Assembly: GCF_029868745.1 (NCBI RefSeq)
Contig: NZ_JARWOP010000085.1
Span: forward strand, 1-64,000
DNA: 64,000 nt
Reading direction: 5' to 3'
DNA from: Nocardia wallacei
Lineage (GTDB): Bacteria; Actinomycetota; Actinomycetes; Mycobacteriales; Mycobacteriaceae
In this document: positions 34,033 to 43,581 of the stretch, piece after piece
How positions within the stretch are numbered: the first letter of the stretch is position 1
Layout: the number at the start of each line of letters is the position of its first letter
Made by a program: the position numbers and the translations under genes
Notes under the pieces: model-generated
The model's input: only the letters and a program-made list of their open reading frames with translations
Database searches by the model: none
What the model was told of the DNA's origin: nothing

Positions 34033-35739
34033 ATGGCAGTCAAGGTTTACGAACGCATTCTGGACCTCTTCGAAGCCGAGGGCATCAGGACGATTTTCGG
34101 CATCCCCGACCCGAACTTCGTGCACCTGTTCCATCTCGCCGAGGAGCGCGGCTGGAATGTCGTCGCGCCGCACCACGAGGAGTCGGCCGGGTTCATGGCC
34201 GAGGCGGTGTCGCGGATGACCGGGAAGGCCGCGCTGGCCATCGCCACACTCGGCCCGGGGATCGCGAACCTGGCCGGTTCGGTGATGTGCGCCAAGGTGG
34301 AGAACTCCCCCATCGTCTTCCTCGGCGGACAGCGCGCCCGCATCACCGAGCAGCGGGTGCGGCGCGGCCGGATCCAGTTCGTGCAGCAGGCGCCGCTGAT
34401 CGAGAACTCCGTGAAGTACAGCGCCAGTATCGAATACGCGGACCAGACCGACGAGATCATCCGCGAGGGCCTGCGCAAGGCGCTGTCGGGCACGCCGGGG
34501 CCGGTGTACATCGAGTACCCGTCGCACGTGATCACCGAGGAACTCGACGTGCCACCGGTGTTGCCCCCCAAGGCTTATCGGCTCGTCGGCCAGACCGCCG
34601 GTCCCGACAAGGTGGCCGAGGCGGTGGAATACATCCGCGCGGCGAAGCAGCCCATCCTGCTGGTCGGGCACGGGGTGCACACCGCGCGGGCCGGGGAGTC
34701 GGTGAAGGCGCTGGCCGATCTCGTCGCGGCGCCGGTGCTGCAGACCTCCGGCGGTACCTCCTACATCAAGGGACTGGAGGATCGCACCTTCCCGTACGGC
34801 TTCTCCAAGGCCGGGCTGGAGGCGGTGGTGCAGTCGGATCTGGTGCTGGCCATCGGCACCGAACTCGGCGAGCCGGTGCATTTCGGCCGCGGGCGGCACT
34901 GGGTGGCGAACGAGGCCAACCGGAAATGGATTCTGATCGAACAGGATCCGGCGGCCATCGGCGTGAACCGGCCGATCGATGTGCCACTGGTCGGCGATCT
35001 GCGGGCCATCGTGCCGCAGCTGGTGGAGGCGCTGCAAGACACTCCGCGCACGCCGACGCCGGAGCTGCGGCGCTGGATCGAACAGGACGCCGCGCAGCTG
35101 GCGGAGCTGGCCGAGACCGCGCCCGCCGGCGAGTCGCCGGTGCATCCCGCGCGGATGATCGTGGAGGCCACCAAGGCCTTCCCGCCGGACGGCATCATGG
35201 TCCGCGACGGCGGCGCCACCACGATCTTCGGCTGGACCTACTCCCAGGCCAAGCCGCACGACGTGATCTGGAACCAGAACTTCGGGCATCTGGGCACCGG
35301 CCTGCCCTACGCCGTGGGCGCCTCGGTGGCCGACGGCGGTAAGCGGCCGGTCATGCTGGTCACCGGCGACTCGTCGTTCCAGTTCCAGATCGCGGAGCTG
35401 GAAACCGCTGCGCGCCTGAATCTTCCGCTGGTCTGCGTGGTCGCCGTGGACTATGCGTGGGGCCTGGAGGTCGGCGTCTACAAGCGCACCTTCGGGCACG
35501 GGTCGCTCGAGACCGGCGTGCACTGGAGCAAGGACGTGCGGCTGGACAAGGTGGCCGAGGGCTTCGGCTGCTACGGCGAATACGTCGAACGCGACGAGGA
35601 CATCGCACCGGCCATCAAGCGGGCCTACGCCAGCGGGCGGCCGGGCGTCATCCACGTCGCCGTCGATCCGAAGGCGAACTCGGAGGAGATGCCGAGCTAC
35701 GACGAGTTCCGCACCTGGTACGCGGAAGGACAGCAGTGA
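34033..35739 (+). CDS. Thiamine-diphosphate-dependent enzyme (acetolactate synthase/2-hydroxyacyl-CoA lyase-like)
   Basis: A 568-aa ThDP enzyme with the three usual domains: N-terminal PYR domain with catalytic Glu in HHEESAGFMAEA, central domain, and C-terminal PP domain starting near NFGHLGTGLPYAVGA. The ThDP/Mg motif reads VTGDSSFQFQIAELETAARL and then VVAVDYAWG, so GDG is GDS and the second metal-binding Asn is replaced by Asp. Acetolactate synthases, lyases and decarboxylases share this fold. No regulatory ALS subunit is nearby and the neighbours are catabolic, so C-C bond cleavage is more likely than amino acid synthesis. GTG 34021 is an alternative start. Confidence 0.85.
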   Translation: MAVKVYERILDLFEAEGIRTIFGIPDPNFVHLFHLAEERGWNVVAPHHEESAGFMAEAVSRMTGKAALAIATLGPGIANLAGSVMCAKVENSPIVFLGGQRARITEQRVRRGRIQFVQQAPLIENSVKYSASIEYADQTDEIIREGLRKALSGTPGPVYIEYPSHVITEELDVPPVLPPKAYRLVGQTAGPDKVAEAVEYIRAAKQPILLVGHGVHTARAGESVKALADLVAAPVLQTSGGTSYIKGLEDRTFPYGFSKAGLEAVVQSDLVLAIGTELGEPVHFGRGRHWVANEANRKWILIEQDPAAIGVNRPIDVPLVGDLRAIVPQLVEALQDTPRTPTPELRRWIEQDAAQLAELAETAPAGESPVHPARMIVEATKAFPPDGIMVRDGGATTIFGWTYSQAKPHDVIWNQNFGHLGTGLPYAVGASVADGGKRPVMLVTGDSSFQFQIAELETAARLNLPLVCVVAVDYAWGLEVGVYKRTFGHGSLETGVHWSKDVRLDKVAEGFGCYGEYVERDEDIAPAIKRAYASGRPGVIHVAVDPKANSEEMPSYDEFRTWYAEGQQ

Positions 35740-37163
35740 TGCGCGAATATTCGAAGTTCTACATCGGCGGCAAGTGGGTCGATCCGGCCGAACCGCGGAC
35801 GTTCGACGTGGTGAACCCGGCCACCGAGGAGGTCGCCGGGCGGGTCGCGAGCGGCTCGGTCGCCGACGTGGATCAGGCGGTGGCGGCCGCGCGGCAGGCG
35901 TTCCCGGGCTGGGCGGCCACCTCCGTCACCGATCGGCTCGCGGTGTTACGCGCGATCGGTGACGAATACGGCAGGCGCCGTAGGGATCTCGCCGCGGCGC
36001 TGACCGAGGAGATGGGCGCCCCGGCCGCGCTGGCGGGCGGCTTCCAGGTCGATCTCGGCGCCGGGCATCTGGCGACGGTCATCGAGATCCTGGAGAACTA
36101 CTCCTTCGAACAGCCGCGCGGCGCCACCCTGATCGTCAAGGAGCCGATCGGGGTCTGCGGTCTGATCACGCCGTGGAACTGGCCGTTGAACCAGATCGCG
36201 GTGAAGGTCTTCCCCGCCCTGGCCGCCGGATGCACGGTGGTGCTCAAGCCCTCGGAGCAGTCGCCGTTCAGCGGGCAGATCTTCGCCGAAATCCTCGATG
36301 CCGCAGGGATTCCCGCCGGGGTGTTCAATCTGGTGCAGGGCGACGGCCCGAGTGTGGGCGCGCCGTTGTCCGCGCACCCCGGCGTGGACCTGATCTCCTT
36401 CACCGGTTCCACCCGCGCGGGCATCGAGATCGCCAAGAACGCCGCGCCCACCGTCAAGCGGGTCACCCAGGAGCTGGGCGGCAAGAGCCCGAACGTCGTC
36501 CTCGACGACGCGGGACTGGCGGCCAATGTCGGCAGCGCCGTCGCGACCCTGATGAACAACTCCGGCCAGACCTGCAGCGCGCTGTCGCGGATGCTGGTGC
36601 CGCGCACCCGCATGGACGACGCGATCGCGGCGGCCCGGGACGCGGCTTCGCAACTGTCCGTGGGTGATCCGACCGGAGACGTCGCGCTGGGTCCGGTGGT
36701 GTCCGGTGCGCAGTTCGACAAGATCCAGGCTCTCATCCAAAAGGGCATCGACGAGGGCGCCACTCTCGTCGCGGGCGGCACCGGCCGACCCGAGGGCCTG
36801 ACCAAGGGCTACTACGTCAAGCCGACCGTGTTCGCGAACGTCACCAACGACATGACCATCGCCCGCGAGGAGATCTTCGGCCCGGTCCTGACCATCCTCG
36901 GCTACGACGATCTCGACCAGGCCGTGGAGATCGCCAACGACACCGAGTACGGTCTCGCCGCCAATGTCGCCGGCGCCGACCTCGACCAGGCCCGCGCCGT
37001 CGCCCGCCGCATCAGCGCCGGCTGGGTAACGGTCAACGACGCCTTCGACTTCCACGCCCCCTTCGGCGGTTACCGCAAGAGCGGCAACGGCCGCGAATGG
37101 GGCGAGAACGGCTTCGAGGAGTACCTGGAAACCAAGGCCATCCTGGGCTACGCGACCGAGTGA
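35739..37163 (+). CDS. Aldehyde dehydrogenase family protein
   Basis: A 474-aa NAD(P)-dependent ALDH. It has TPWNWPLNQIAVKVFPALAA, GFTGSTRAG-type SFTGSTRAGIEIAKN, QELGGKSPNVVL with the general-base Glu, and the nucleophile in NNSGQTCSALSR. Its start codon overlaps the TPP enzyme stop by one base (TGATG). A lyase followed directly by an aldehyde dehydrogenase suggests that the aldehyde released by C-C cleavage is oxidised here. Last gene of the plus-strand run. Confidence 0.93.
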   Translation: MREYSKFYIGGKWVDPAEPRTFDVVNPATEEVAGRVASGSVADVDQAVAAARQAFPGWAATSVTDRLAVLRAIGDEYGRRRRDLAAALTEEMGAPAALAGGFQVDLGAGHLATVIEILENYSFEQPRGATLIVKEPIGVCGLITPWNWPLNQIAVKVFPALAAGCTVVLKPSEQSPFSGQIFAEILDAAGIPAGVFNLVQGDGPSVGAPLSAHPGVDLISFTGSTRAGIEIAKNAAPTVKRVTQELGGKSPNVVLDDAGLAANVGSAVATLMNNSGQTCSALSRMLVPRTRMDDAIAAARDAASQLSVGDPTGDVALGPVVSGAQFDKIQALIQKGIDEGATLVAGGTGRPEGLTKGYYVKPTVFANVTNDMTIAREEIFGPVLTILGYDDLDQAVEIANDTEYGLAANVAGADLDQARAVARRISAGWVTVNDAFDFHAPFGGYRKSGNGREWGENGFEEYLETKAILGYATE

Positions 37164-37169
37164 TCCCGG

Positions 37170-38342
37170 TCATCGTGGCAGGCCGAGGACGCGTTGGGCG
37201 ATGATGTTGCGCTGGATCTCGGAGGTGCCGCCGGCGATGGTGTGGGCGAAGGTGCGGGCGTAGCGTTCGAACCAGCCGGGGGCGGTGGCCTCGGGGTTGA
37301 GCGGGCTGAAGTGGGCGGTGACGACGTCCTGGTCCAGTCCGTCGGAACCCGTTGCGGCGAGGGCGCTTTCGGTGGCGCGCTGGATGGCTTCGGAGCCGAA
37401 CAGCTTGAGGACCGAGAGGGCGGCGACATCGACGTCGCCTTGGGCCGCGCGGGCCAGGGCGGCCGAGCCGAGCAGGCGCAGGGCGTAACTGTCGAGGACC
37501 AGACCGGCATAGCGGTCGGCGTCCAGTTCTGTCACCGGATGGAACTGCTCGACCAGATGGTCGAGCCGGTCGGCGTAGCTGAGCCACAGCAGGGTGCGTT
37601 CGTGACCCAGCGAGCCGTTCGCCACGGCCCAGCCGCGATGCAACTCGCCGACCAGATTCCCGGCGGGCACCACGACATCGCTGAGGAACACCTCGTTCAA
37701 GTCCACGTCGTGCCTGGCGGTGACCGAGGCGAAGGGGCGGCGTTCCACGCCCGGGGTGTCGGTGGGGATCAGCAGGGCCGAGATGCCGCGATGCTTGGCC
37801 GCGTCCGGGTCGGTCCGGACGAAGGCGAGCAGCACATCGGCGTCGTGCGCGCCGGAGGTCCAGATCTTCTGGCCGTTGACCACGAAGTGATCGCCGTCGA
37901 GCACCGCGCGGGTGCGCAGCCCCGCGAGGTCCGAACCCGCGCCGGGCTCGCTCATCCCGAGCGAGGCGGTGCGCTCGCCGCGCAGGATCGGGATCGCCCA
38001 CTGCTCTTGCTGTTCGGGCGTGCCGAAGGTGATCAGCGAGGCGGCGACGATCCCCAGTCCCTGCGGGTTGAACGTCTGATAGATCCGCCGCTTGGCCAGT
38101 TCCTCCTGATGCACGTACTGCTCCAGGACCCCGGCGTTGCGGCCGCCGAAGCGCGGCGGATAGCCCGGGATCAGCCAGCCGTGCTCGAATTGCACGCGCT
38201 GCCAGCGGCGTGCCCACTCGGGGATGTGCGCGGTGGAGCGGGCTCGTTCGACCGCCTCGGCCTCGGCGGGCAGATGCTCGTCGAGAAAGGCCACGAACTC
38301 CGCGCGGAAACGCTCCACGTCCTCGTCGAAGCTCAATCGCAC
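37170..38342 (-). CDS. Acyl-CoA dehydrogenase, large catalytic type, unpaired
   Basis: A 390-aa ACAD with PPRFGGRNAGVLEQ, MSEPGAGSDLAGLRTRAV, VDLNEVFLSDVVVP and GGTSEIQRNIIAQRVLGLPR. The base is probably Glu248 in SLGHERTLLW. It belongs to the same type as the large subunits at 5.9, 21.9 and 24.8 kb but has no small partner beside it, so it may pair with one of those small subunits or act alone. Last gene of the ten-gene minus-strand operon. Confidence 0.9.
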   Translation of the reverse strand: MRLSFDEDVERFRAEFVAFLDEHLPAEAEAVERARSTAHIPEWARRWQRVQFEHGWLIPGYPPRFGGRNAGVLEQYVHQEELAKRRIYQTFNPQGLGIVAASLITFGTPEQQEQWAIPILRGERTASLGMSEPGAGSDLAGLRTRAVLDGDHFVVNGQKIWTSGAHDADVLLAFVRTDPDAAKHRGISALLIPTDTPGVERRPFASVTARHDVDLNEVFLSDVVVPAGNLVGELHRGWAVANGSLGHERTLLWLSYADRLDHLVEQFHPVTELDADRYAGLVLDSYALRLLGSAALARAAQGDVDVAALSVLKLFGSEAIQRATESALAATGSDGLDQDVVTAHFSPLNPEATAPGWFERYARTFAHTIAGGTSEIQRNIIAQRVLGLPR

Positions 38343-38344
38343 GA

Positions 38345-39820
38345 TTATCCTCCGCTCCGGGCGTCCGCCGCGACGGAGACCGATTTGGTGTCGAGGAACC
38401 CGTCCAGTCCCTCCGGGCCGAACTCGCGCCCGATGCCGCTGGCCTTCACCCCGCCGAACGGCGCGGCCGGGTCCATGCTGTAGGCCGCGTTGATTCCCAG
38501 TGTGCCGCTGCGGATTCGGCGTGCGACGGCGCGCCCGCGGTCGACATCGGCGGTCCAGACCGAGCCGGACAGCCCGTATTCGGTGGCGTCGGCGAGACGC
38601 ACGGCGTCGTCCTCGTCGTCGTAGGCGATGACCCCGAGCACCGGCCCGAAGATCTCCTCCTGGGCGATCCGCATGGCGTTGTCGACATCGACGAACAGCG
38701 TCGGCCGCACGTACCAGCCGCGGTCGATGCCGTCGGGGAATCCGATGCCGCCCACCAACGGCCGGGCGCCCTCGCGCCGCCCCTGCTCGATGTATCCGGA
38801 GACTCGCAGCTGCTGGCGCTCGGTCACCATCGGGCCGACCCGGGTCGCCGGGTCGAACGGATCACCGACGGGGAGGTTCTCCACCATGCCCGCCAGGGCG
38901 TCGACGTAGTCGTGATACCTGCTGCGCGGCAACAGGATCCGCGTCTGTGCGACGCAGGCCTGCCCGCTGTTCATCAGGCCCGCCACGGCTATCCCCGTGG
39001 CGACGGTCTCGGGGTCGGCGTCGTCGAGCACGACCGCGGCGGATTTACCGCCCAGCTCGAGACCGACCCGCCGCAGCGCGGAACCACACGCGGCGGCCAC
39101 TTCCCGGCCCGCGGCGGTGGACCCGGTGAAGGACACCTTGTCGACGCCGGGGTGCGAAACCAGATACCGGCCGACCTCGCGGTCGCCGGGCAGGATGCTG
39201 ACCACACCGGGCGGCAGGTCCAGTTGCTCGAGCAGATCGGCCATGAAGTAGGCGTCCAGCGCCGTCTCCGGCGAGGGCTTGAGCACGATCGTGCACCCGG
39301 CGAGCAAGGCGGGCACCAGTTTCGCCACGGTCAGGAACATCGGCATGTTCCACGGGATGATCGCGGCGACCACCCCGACCGGTTCCCGATACACCTCGAC
39401 CACACCGCCGAAGGCTCCGGCGCGCGTCTCCTGCCACGGATGTTTGGCCGCGACATCGGCGAAGGCGCCGATCATCGCACCGGGCAGCCGGGCGTGCGCC
39501 GAGCGGGAAAAGGTGATCGGGGCGCCCATCTCGGTGGTGATCAGCTGGGCGAGTTCCTCCTGGCGCGGCCGGAACAGCTCGGCCAATTCGCGCACCACGG
39601 CAATGCGTTCGCTCGGGTCCAGCCGCGGCCACGGTCCCTCGTCGAAGGCCGTGCGCGCCGCCGCGACCGCGCGATCGACATCCGCGTGCCCCGGCGCGGG
39701 CACCCGGGCGACGGGCTGCTCGGTATGCGGTGAGATCACCTCGATGGTGTCCGTGGTGCCGGGCGCGACCCACGCACCGCCGATGTACAGCTGCTGCCGT
39801 GACGGCACGGCCTTGGCCAT
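38345..39820 (-). CDS. Aldehyde dehydrogenase family protein
   Basis: A 491-aa ALDH: IIPWNMPMFLTVAKLVPALL, SFTGSTAAGREVAAACGS, LELGGKSAAVVLDDAD (Glu) and LMNSGQACVAQTRILLPRSR (catalytic Cys), ending in the PFGGVKASGIGREFG block. It lies 3 bp before the unpaired ACAD gene. Oxidises an aldehyde made by the Rieske, TauD or ring-cleaving steps of the same operon. The substrate is unknown. Confidence 0.93.
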   Translation of the reverse strand: MAKAVPSRQQLYIGGAWVAPGTTDTIEVISPHTEQPVARVPAPGHADVDRAVAAARTAFDEGPWPRLDPSERIAVVRELAELFRPRQEELAQLITTEMGAPITFSRSAHARLPGAMIGAFADVAAKHPWQETRAGAFGGVVEVYREPVGVVAAIIPWNMPMFLTVAKLVPALLAGCTIVLKPSPETALDAYFMADLLEQLDLPPGVVSILPGDREVGRYLVSHPGVDKVSFTGSTAAGREVAAACGSALRRVGLELGGKSAAVVLDDADPETVATGIAVAGLMNSGQACVAQTRILLPRSRYHDYVDALAGMVENLPVGDPFDPATRVGPMVTERQQLRVSGYIEQGRREGARPLVGGIGFPDGIDRGWYVRPTLFVDVDNAMRIAQEEIFGPVLGVIAYDDEDDAVRLADATEYGLSGSVWTADVDRGRAVARRIRSGTLGINAAYSMDPAAPFGGVKASGIGREFGPEGLDGFLDTKSVSVAADARSGG

Positions 39821-39852
39821 GTTGCGATCTCCTTGTCGGTGTGCTCGGTCGC

Positions 39853-41097
39853 TCAGGGCTGCTTGGCGATCCGGCCGTCCTTCATCACGAACCGCACGTC
39901 CTGCAGCACCGTGATGTCGGCCGTGGGATCGCCCGGTACGGCGATGATGTCGGCCAGCAGACCCGGTTCGAGTCGCCCGCGGTCGTCCGCGCCGATGAGT
40001 TCGGCGCTGGTGACGGTGGCGGCGCGCAGGGCCTGGGCGGGTGTCATGCCCCGGTCGACCAGGGCCCACAGTTCCTTGGCGTTGTCGCCGTGCGGAACGG
40101 CGGGCGCGTCGGTGCCGCAGGCGATCTTGACTCCGGCGGCGATCGCCTTGCGCAGCGTCTCGCGCGCCTTCGGGAAGACCTCGGCGGCCTTCTTCTGCAG
40201 TGCGGGAGCGGCTTTGGAGACGTCCAGGCCCTCGGACAGGTAGCTGGTGGGCACCAGGAACGTGCCGTGCTCGACCATCATGGCGATGGTGTCGTCGGAG
40301 GCCAGCGACCCGTGCTCGATGCAGTCCACGCCCGCGCGGATGCACGCCCGGATCCCGGCGTCGCCGTGCGCGTGCGCGGCGACCCGGACTCCGGCGCGGT
40401 GCGCCTCGTCGACGATCGCGGCCAGTTCCTCGTCGGAATACTGTTGCGCGCCGGCGACGGTGCCGTGCGACATCACCCCGCCCGAGGCCGAGATCTTGAT
40501 GACCTCGGCGCCGTATTTGATCTGGTAGCGCACGCATTCCCGCACCTGCGGCACCCCGTTGGCGCGCCCCTCCTCCACGCTCAGCGGCATGATGTGCGGG
40601 GCGAGGCGCTGGAACATCGTGGGGTCGAGGTGGCCGCCGGTCGGCGTGATGGCGTGCCCGGCCCCGACGATGCGCGGCCCCTCCACCCAGCCCTGCTCGA
40701 TGGCGCGGCCCAGATCGACGTCCAGCAGGTAGCCGCCGGTCTTCACCATCAGGCCGAGATTGCGCACCGTGGTGAATCCGGCGTGCAGGGTGGTGCGGGC
40801 ATTGACCGTGCCACGCAACGTCCGGTACACCGGGTCGTCCTGCACGCCGTGCATCGCGTGGGGCAGTCCCGACGGATTCTCCGGGCCGCCGATGAGCAGG
40901 TTGATCTCCATATCCATCAACCCGGGCAGCAGTGTCAGGTCACCGAGATCGACCACTCGCGCGTCGGCGGGCGTCTCCGCCGGATCGACGGCGGCAATGA
41001 CGTTGTCCTCCACCAGGATCGACGCGGGCGAGTGCACCTGGCCGGTGGCCACGTCGACCCAGCGGGCCGCGCGCAGGACGGTGTGTTTTTCGCTCAT
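39853..41097 (-). CDS. Amidohydrolase-superfamily protein with an altered metal site
   Basis: A 414-aa TIM-barrel amidohydrolase. The usual first metal motif (DxHxH after LLPGLxD) reads MDMEINLLIGG, so Glu64 and Asn66 replace both His. The other ligands remain: Lys201 in EVIKISASGG (carboxylated Lys position), His in AAHAHGD, His262 in IEHGS and Asp330 in CGTDAP. It may bind one metal in a different mode, or use a single remaining site. The overlap with the 110-aa gene upstream ties it to the Rieske module. A role in hydrolysing a lactone, amide or ring intermediate is possible. Confidence 0.85.
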   Translation of the reverse strand: MSEKHTVLRAARWVDVATGQVHSPASILVEDNVIAAVDPAETPADARVVDLGDLTLLPGLMDMEINLLIGGPENPSGLPHAMHGVQDDPVYRTLRGTVNARTTLHAGFTTVRNLGLMVKTGGYLLDVDLGRAIEQGWVEGPRIVGAGHAITPTGGHLDPTMFQRLAPHIMPLSVEEGRANGVPQVRECVRYQIKYGAEVIKISASGGVMSHGTVAGAQQYSDEELAAIVDEAHRAGVRVAAHAHGDAGIRACIRAGVDCIEHGSLASDDTIAMMVEHGTFLVPTSYLSEGLDVSKAAPALQKKAAEVFPKARETLRKAIAAGVKIACGTDAPAVPHGDNAKELWALVDRGMTPAQALRAATVTSAELIGADDRGRLEPGLLADIIAVPGDPTADITVLQDVRFVMKDGRIAKQP

Positions 41098-41426
41098 GGA
41101 TTGGGCTCCAGGACGCACTCCAGCGCGGCCACCCCCGTGTCCGGAATGCGGGGCTGGCTCCAGACCTCCACCGGGAAGGACACCTGCACCATCGAATACA
41201 GCAGGTACAGCAGGTTCTGTACCTCGTCGGGCAGATCGTCGAGCGGGAACTTGTCGCAGTAGCCGATCACCTCCTCCGCCTGGGGAGTGATCGCGTCGTA
41301 GAACCGCTGCATCTCGTCCATGGTACTGGCGAGCCGTTGCGCGTAGCGCTCGGTTTCGGTTGGCAGGCACCACTTTTCGGCGAACGGTTCGAGTTCGGCG
41401 AATTCCGCCGGCAGCAGGTTGCTCAT
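41094..41426 (-). CDS. Small conserved partner protein of the adjacent Rieske oxygenase (copy 1)
   Basis: A 110-aa, probably all-helical, acidic protein with no recognised domain. It begins MSNLLPAEFAELEPFAEKWC and contains YCDKFPLDDLPDEVQNLLYL and a Pro-rich tail. It is clearly homologous to the protein at 43582-43926, which also follows a Rieske gene with a four-base overlap. The repeated linkage suggests a small subunit, chaperone or substrate-handling partner of these oxygenases. Its own stop overlaps the amidohydrolase start. Confidence 0.8.
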   Translation of the reverse strand: MSNLLPAEFAELEPFAEKWCLPTETERYAQRLASTMDEMQRFYDAITPQAEEVIGYCDKFPLDDLPDEVQNLLYLLYSMVQVSFPVEVWSQPRIPDTGVAALECVLEPNP

Positions 41427-42697
41427 GACCGCACCGCCTCCGCGCGCTCGCGCTGGTAGTCCTCGACCCAGTCGCCGGCCACCTTGTGCAGATGGCGGAG
41501 CAGGATCTCCTGGTCGTTCAGCGGAAACGCCGTCACCGCACGGGATTCCAGCATGATCTGGGTCGCCTCCAGCGTGCTGCTGTCCTGCAAGCCGTACTCC
41601 TTGAACGTCACCGCGGCCATCTCGTGCGCCACCCGGTCGCGCGCGCTGCGGGCGGGCGTGAAGTACAGGTTGCCCTCGAAGGTGTGGGTGTTGTGCGAGG
41701 TCGGCCAGTATTGATAGGTCAGATACCACCCGCCGGACCAGATCAGGATCACGAAATTCGGCCACAGCTGGAACGAGTCGAGGCCCCACGGTTCGCAACC
41801 GGCCGGGTTCAGCCCCGCGGGCATCTCCCCCAGATCCGGTACGTCCCAAGGTCCGAACAGGCCGCTGCGGGTGATGTCCTCCATGGGCTTGCGCATCGAG
41901 GGATCGAGTTCCCAGGTGACCACGCCCGACGTGCTCACCAGCCGGTGCGGGCCGTCGAGGCGGTAGTGCGGCGCCTCGAAACCGGCCTGCTGGGCGGCCA
42001 TGGAGTAGTTGTCCGGCGTCTGCTTACCGTGCAGCACCGGCGCGTGATAGAACTCCTGGAACGCGTCCATGTACAGCTTCCAATTGGCGCCGACCTCGGA
42101 CCGGTACGTGAACCGCTGGGTGAGCTTGTCGAACGGGTAGCCCTCCAGCCCGGTGACCATGGGGCCCAGGAACTCTCGCAGGGATTGGCGCGGTTGCGCG
42201 GCGAGATTGATGAAGATGAAACCCGCCCACACCTCGCAGTGCACGCGCACCAGGCCGAGTGCGTCCTTGTCCAGGTCGAAGAACTCCTCTTCCTGCTGCA
42301 CGAAATTCAGTGAGCCGTCGAGGTTGTAGCGCCAGCCGTGATACTTGCAGGTGAACTGGCGGCAGGTGCCGGAGACCTCCTCGCGCGGAAAGTCGTTCCA
42401 CACCAGCTTGTTTCCGCGGTGGCGGCAGATGTTGTGGAAGGCGTTGACGTTCCCCTCGCGGTCGCGCACCACGATCACCGAGGTGTGCGCGGCGGCGATC
42501 TCCTTGGTGAAATAACTGCCCGTGCGCGGAAGCTGTTCGACCCGGCCCACATTGAGCCAGGCGCGTTTGAAGATCGCCTCCCGCTCGAGTTCGAAGAACT
42601 CCGGGGTGATGGAGTCGTCGTAGGACATCGGTGCGGTGCCGAGTTCCGGGTAGTGCTGGGTCCAGCTGCCTTCGGCGGGCTTGGGCCAACGAGGCAT
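41423..42697 (-). CDS. Rieske non-heme iron oxygenase (copy 1)
   Basis: A 424-aa alpha-subunit-type oxygenase. The Rieske ligands are CRHRGNKL and CKYHGWRYNLDG, and the mononuclear iron site is near MDAFQEFYHAPVLHGK. It shares most of its sequence with the copy at 43923-45194, including the start WPKPAEGSWTQHYP. The C-terminal helices (FPLNDQEILLRHLHK) are the same in both. The active-site region after YHAP/YHVP differs, so the two may act on different intermediates. Reductase genes are not adjacent. Confidence 0.93.
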   Translation of the reverse strand: MPRWPKPAEGSWTQHYPELGTAPMSYDDSITPEFFELEREAIFKRAWLNVGRVEQLPRTGSYFTKEIAAAHTSVIVVRDREGNVNAFHNICRHRGNKLVWNDFPREEVSGTCRQFTCKYHGWRYNLDGSLNFVQQEEEFFDLDKDALGLVRVHCEVWAGFIFINLAAQPRQSLREFLGPMVTGLEGYPFDKLTQRFTYRSEVGANWKLYMDAFQEFYHAPVLHGKQTPDNYSMAAQQAGFEAPHYRLDGPHRLVSTSGVVTWELDPSMRKPMEDITRSGLFGPWDVPDLGEMPAGLNPAGCEPWGLDSFQLWPNFVILIWSGGWYLTYQYWPTSHNTHTFEGNLYFTPARSARDRVAHEMAAVTFKEYGLQDSSTLEATQIMLESRAVTAFPLNDQEILLRHLHKVAGDWVEDYQRERAEAVRS

Positions 42698-42727
42698 GGT
42701 GTTCTCCTGGCGTGGGTGGGGCGGTGG

Positions 42728-43567
42728 CTATCGGATCGGCTCGTCACCGAGCACGGTGGTGCGCAACATCTCTCGCGGCGAGTCCGGCTCGTAGGGCGCG
42801 GCGCGATGGATCACGCCGCGGTTGTCCCAGATGACGGTGTCGCCGACCGACCATTCGTGGCGGTAGACCCGATCCGGGGCGGTGCACCGCTGCAGGAGGT
42901 CGTCCAGCAGCGCCCGGCCCTCCTTCGGCTCCATGCCGATGACGTGATCGGTCGAGGCGCCGAGCACCAGCGAGCGGCGCCCGCTTTTGTGCGTCCAGAC
43001 CAGCGGATGTTCCTTCACCCGGCGGCTGCGCCACACGGCCAGCTGCTCGGGCGTCGGGTCCGGGGTCACCAGCCGCTGCGAGGCCTCGAGCGAATGCACG
43101 ACGCGCAGCGACGCCAGCCGCGTCCGCTCGGATTCTGTGAGATTGTCGTAAGCCTTGTAGGTGGAGGCGAATTCGGTCTCCCCACCTTTGGCGGCCACGG
43201 CCTTGGCGGTCAGCATCGTCGCCATCTGCGGGTAGGCGTCGTCCTGCGGAGTGCAGCCGTCGATGTGCCAGTCGAAGGTCGCGCGCAGATAGCTCGCCGA
43301 GGAGTTCTTGGTGGTGTCGAGGCTGACCCGGTAGATGCCCTTGACCGGATGGTGGCCGGCCTCGGTGTCGATCTCGCCGAGCTTGCGGCAGAACGCCACC
43401 TGCGTCTCGGGGTCCAGGTGCAGGTCGCGAAAGACCAGCACGCCGTTGTCCTCCAGGGCCGCCAGCACCGCGTCGGCGACCGCGTCGTCGGCCAGCAGCT
43501 GATCGCGTTCGACGCCCTTGACCTCCGCGCCGACCTCGTGGCCGAGCCTGTCGATGGTGATCGTCAT
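42728..43567 (-). CDS. TauD/TfdA-family Fe(II)/2-oxoglutarate dioxygenase
   Basis: A 279-aa dioxygenase with the facial triad visible as FDWHIDGCTP (HxD) and GVIHRAAPYEP (distal His), and the 2-oxoglutarate-binding Arg in SPREMLRTTV. The family hydroxylates carbons next to sulfonate, ether or carboxylate groups. It sits between the two Rieske/small-protein modules in the same operon, so it probably acts on the same compound class. Confidence 0.92.
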   Translation of the reverse strand: MTITIDRLGHEVGAEVKGVERDQLLADDAVADAVLAALEDNGVLVFRDLHLDPETQVAFCRKLGEIDTEAGHHPVKGIYRVSLDTTKNSSASYLRATFDWHIDGCTPQDDAYPQMATMLTAKAVAAKGGETEFASTYKAYDNLTESERTRLASLRVVHSLEASQRLVTPDPTPEQLAVWRSRRVKEHPLVWTHKSGRRSLVLGASTDHVIGMEPKEGRALLDDLLQRCTAPDRVYRHEWSVGDTVIWDNRGVIHRAAPYEPDSPREMLRTTVLGDEPIR

Positions 43568-43581
43568 ATCGTTCGTCCCTC

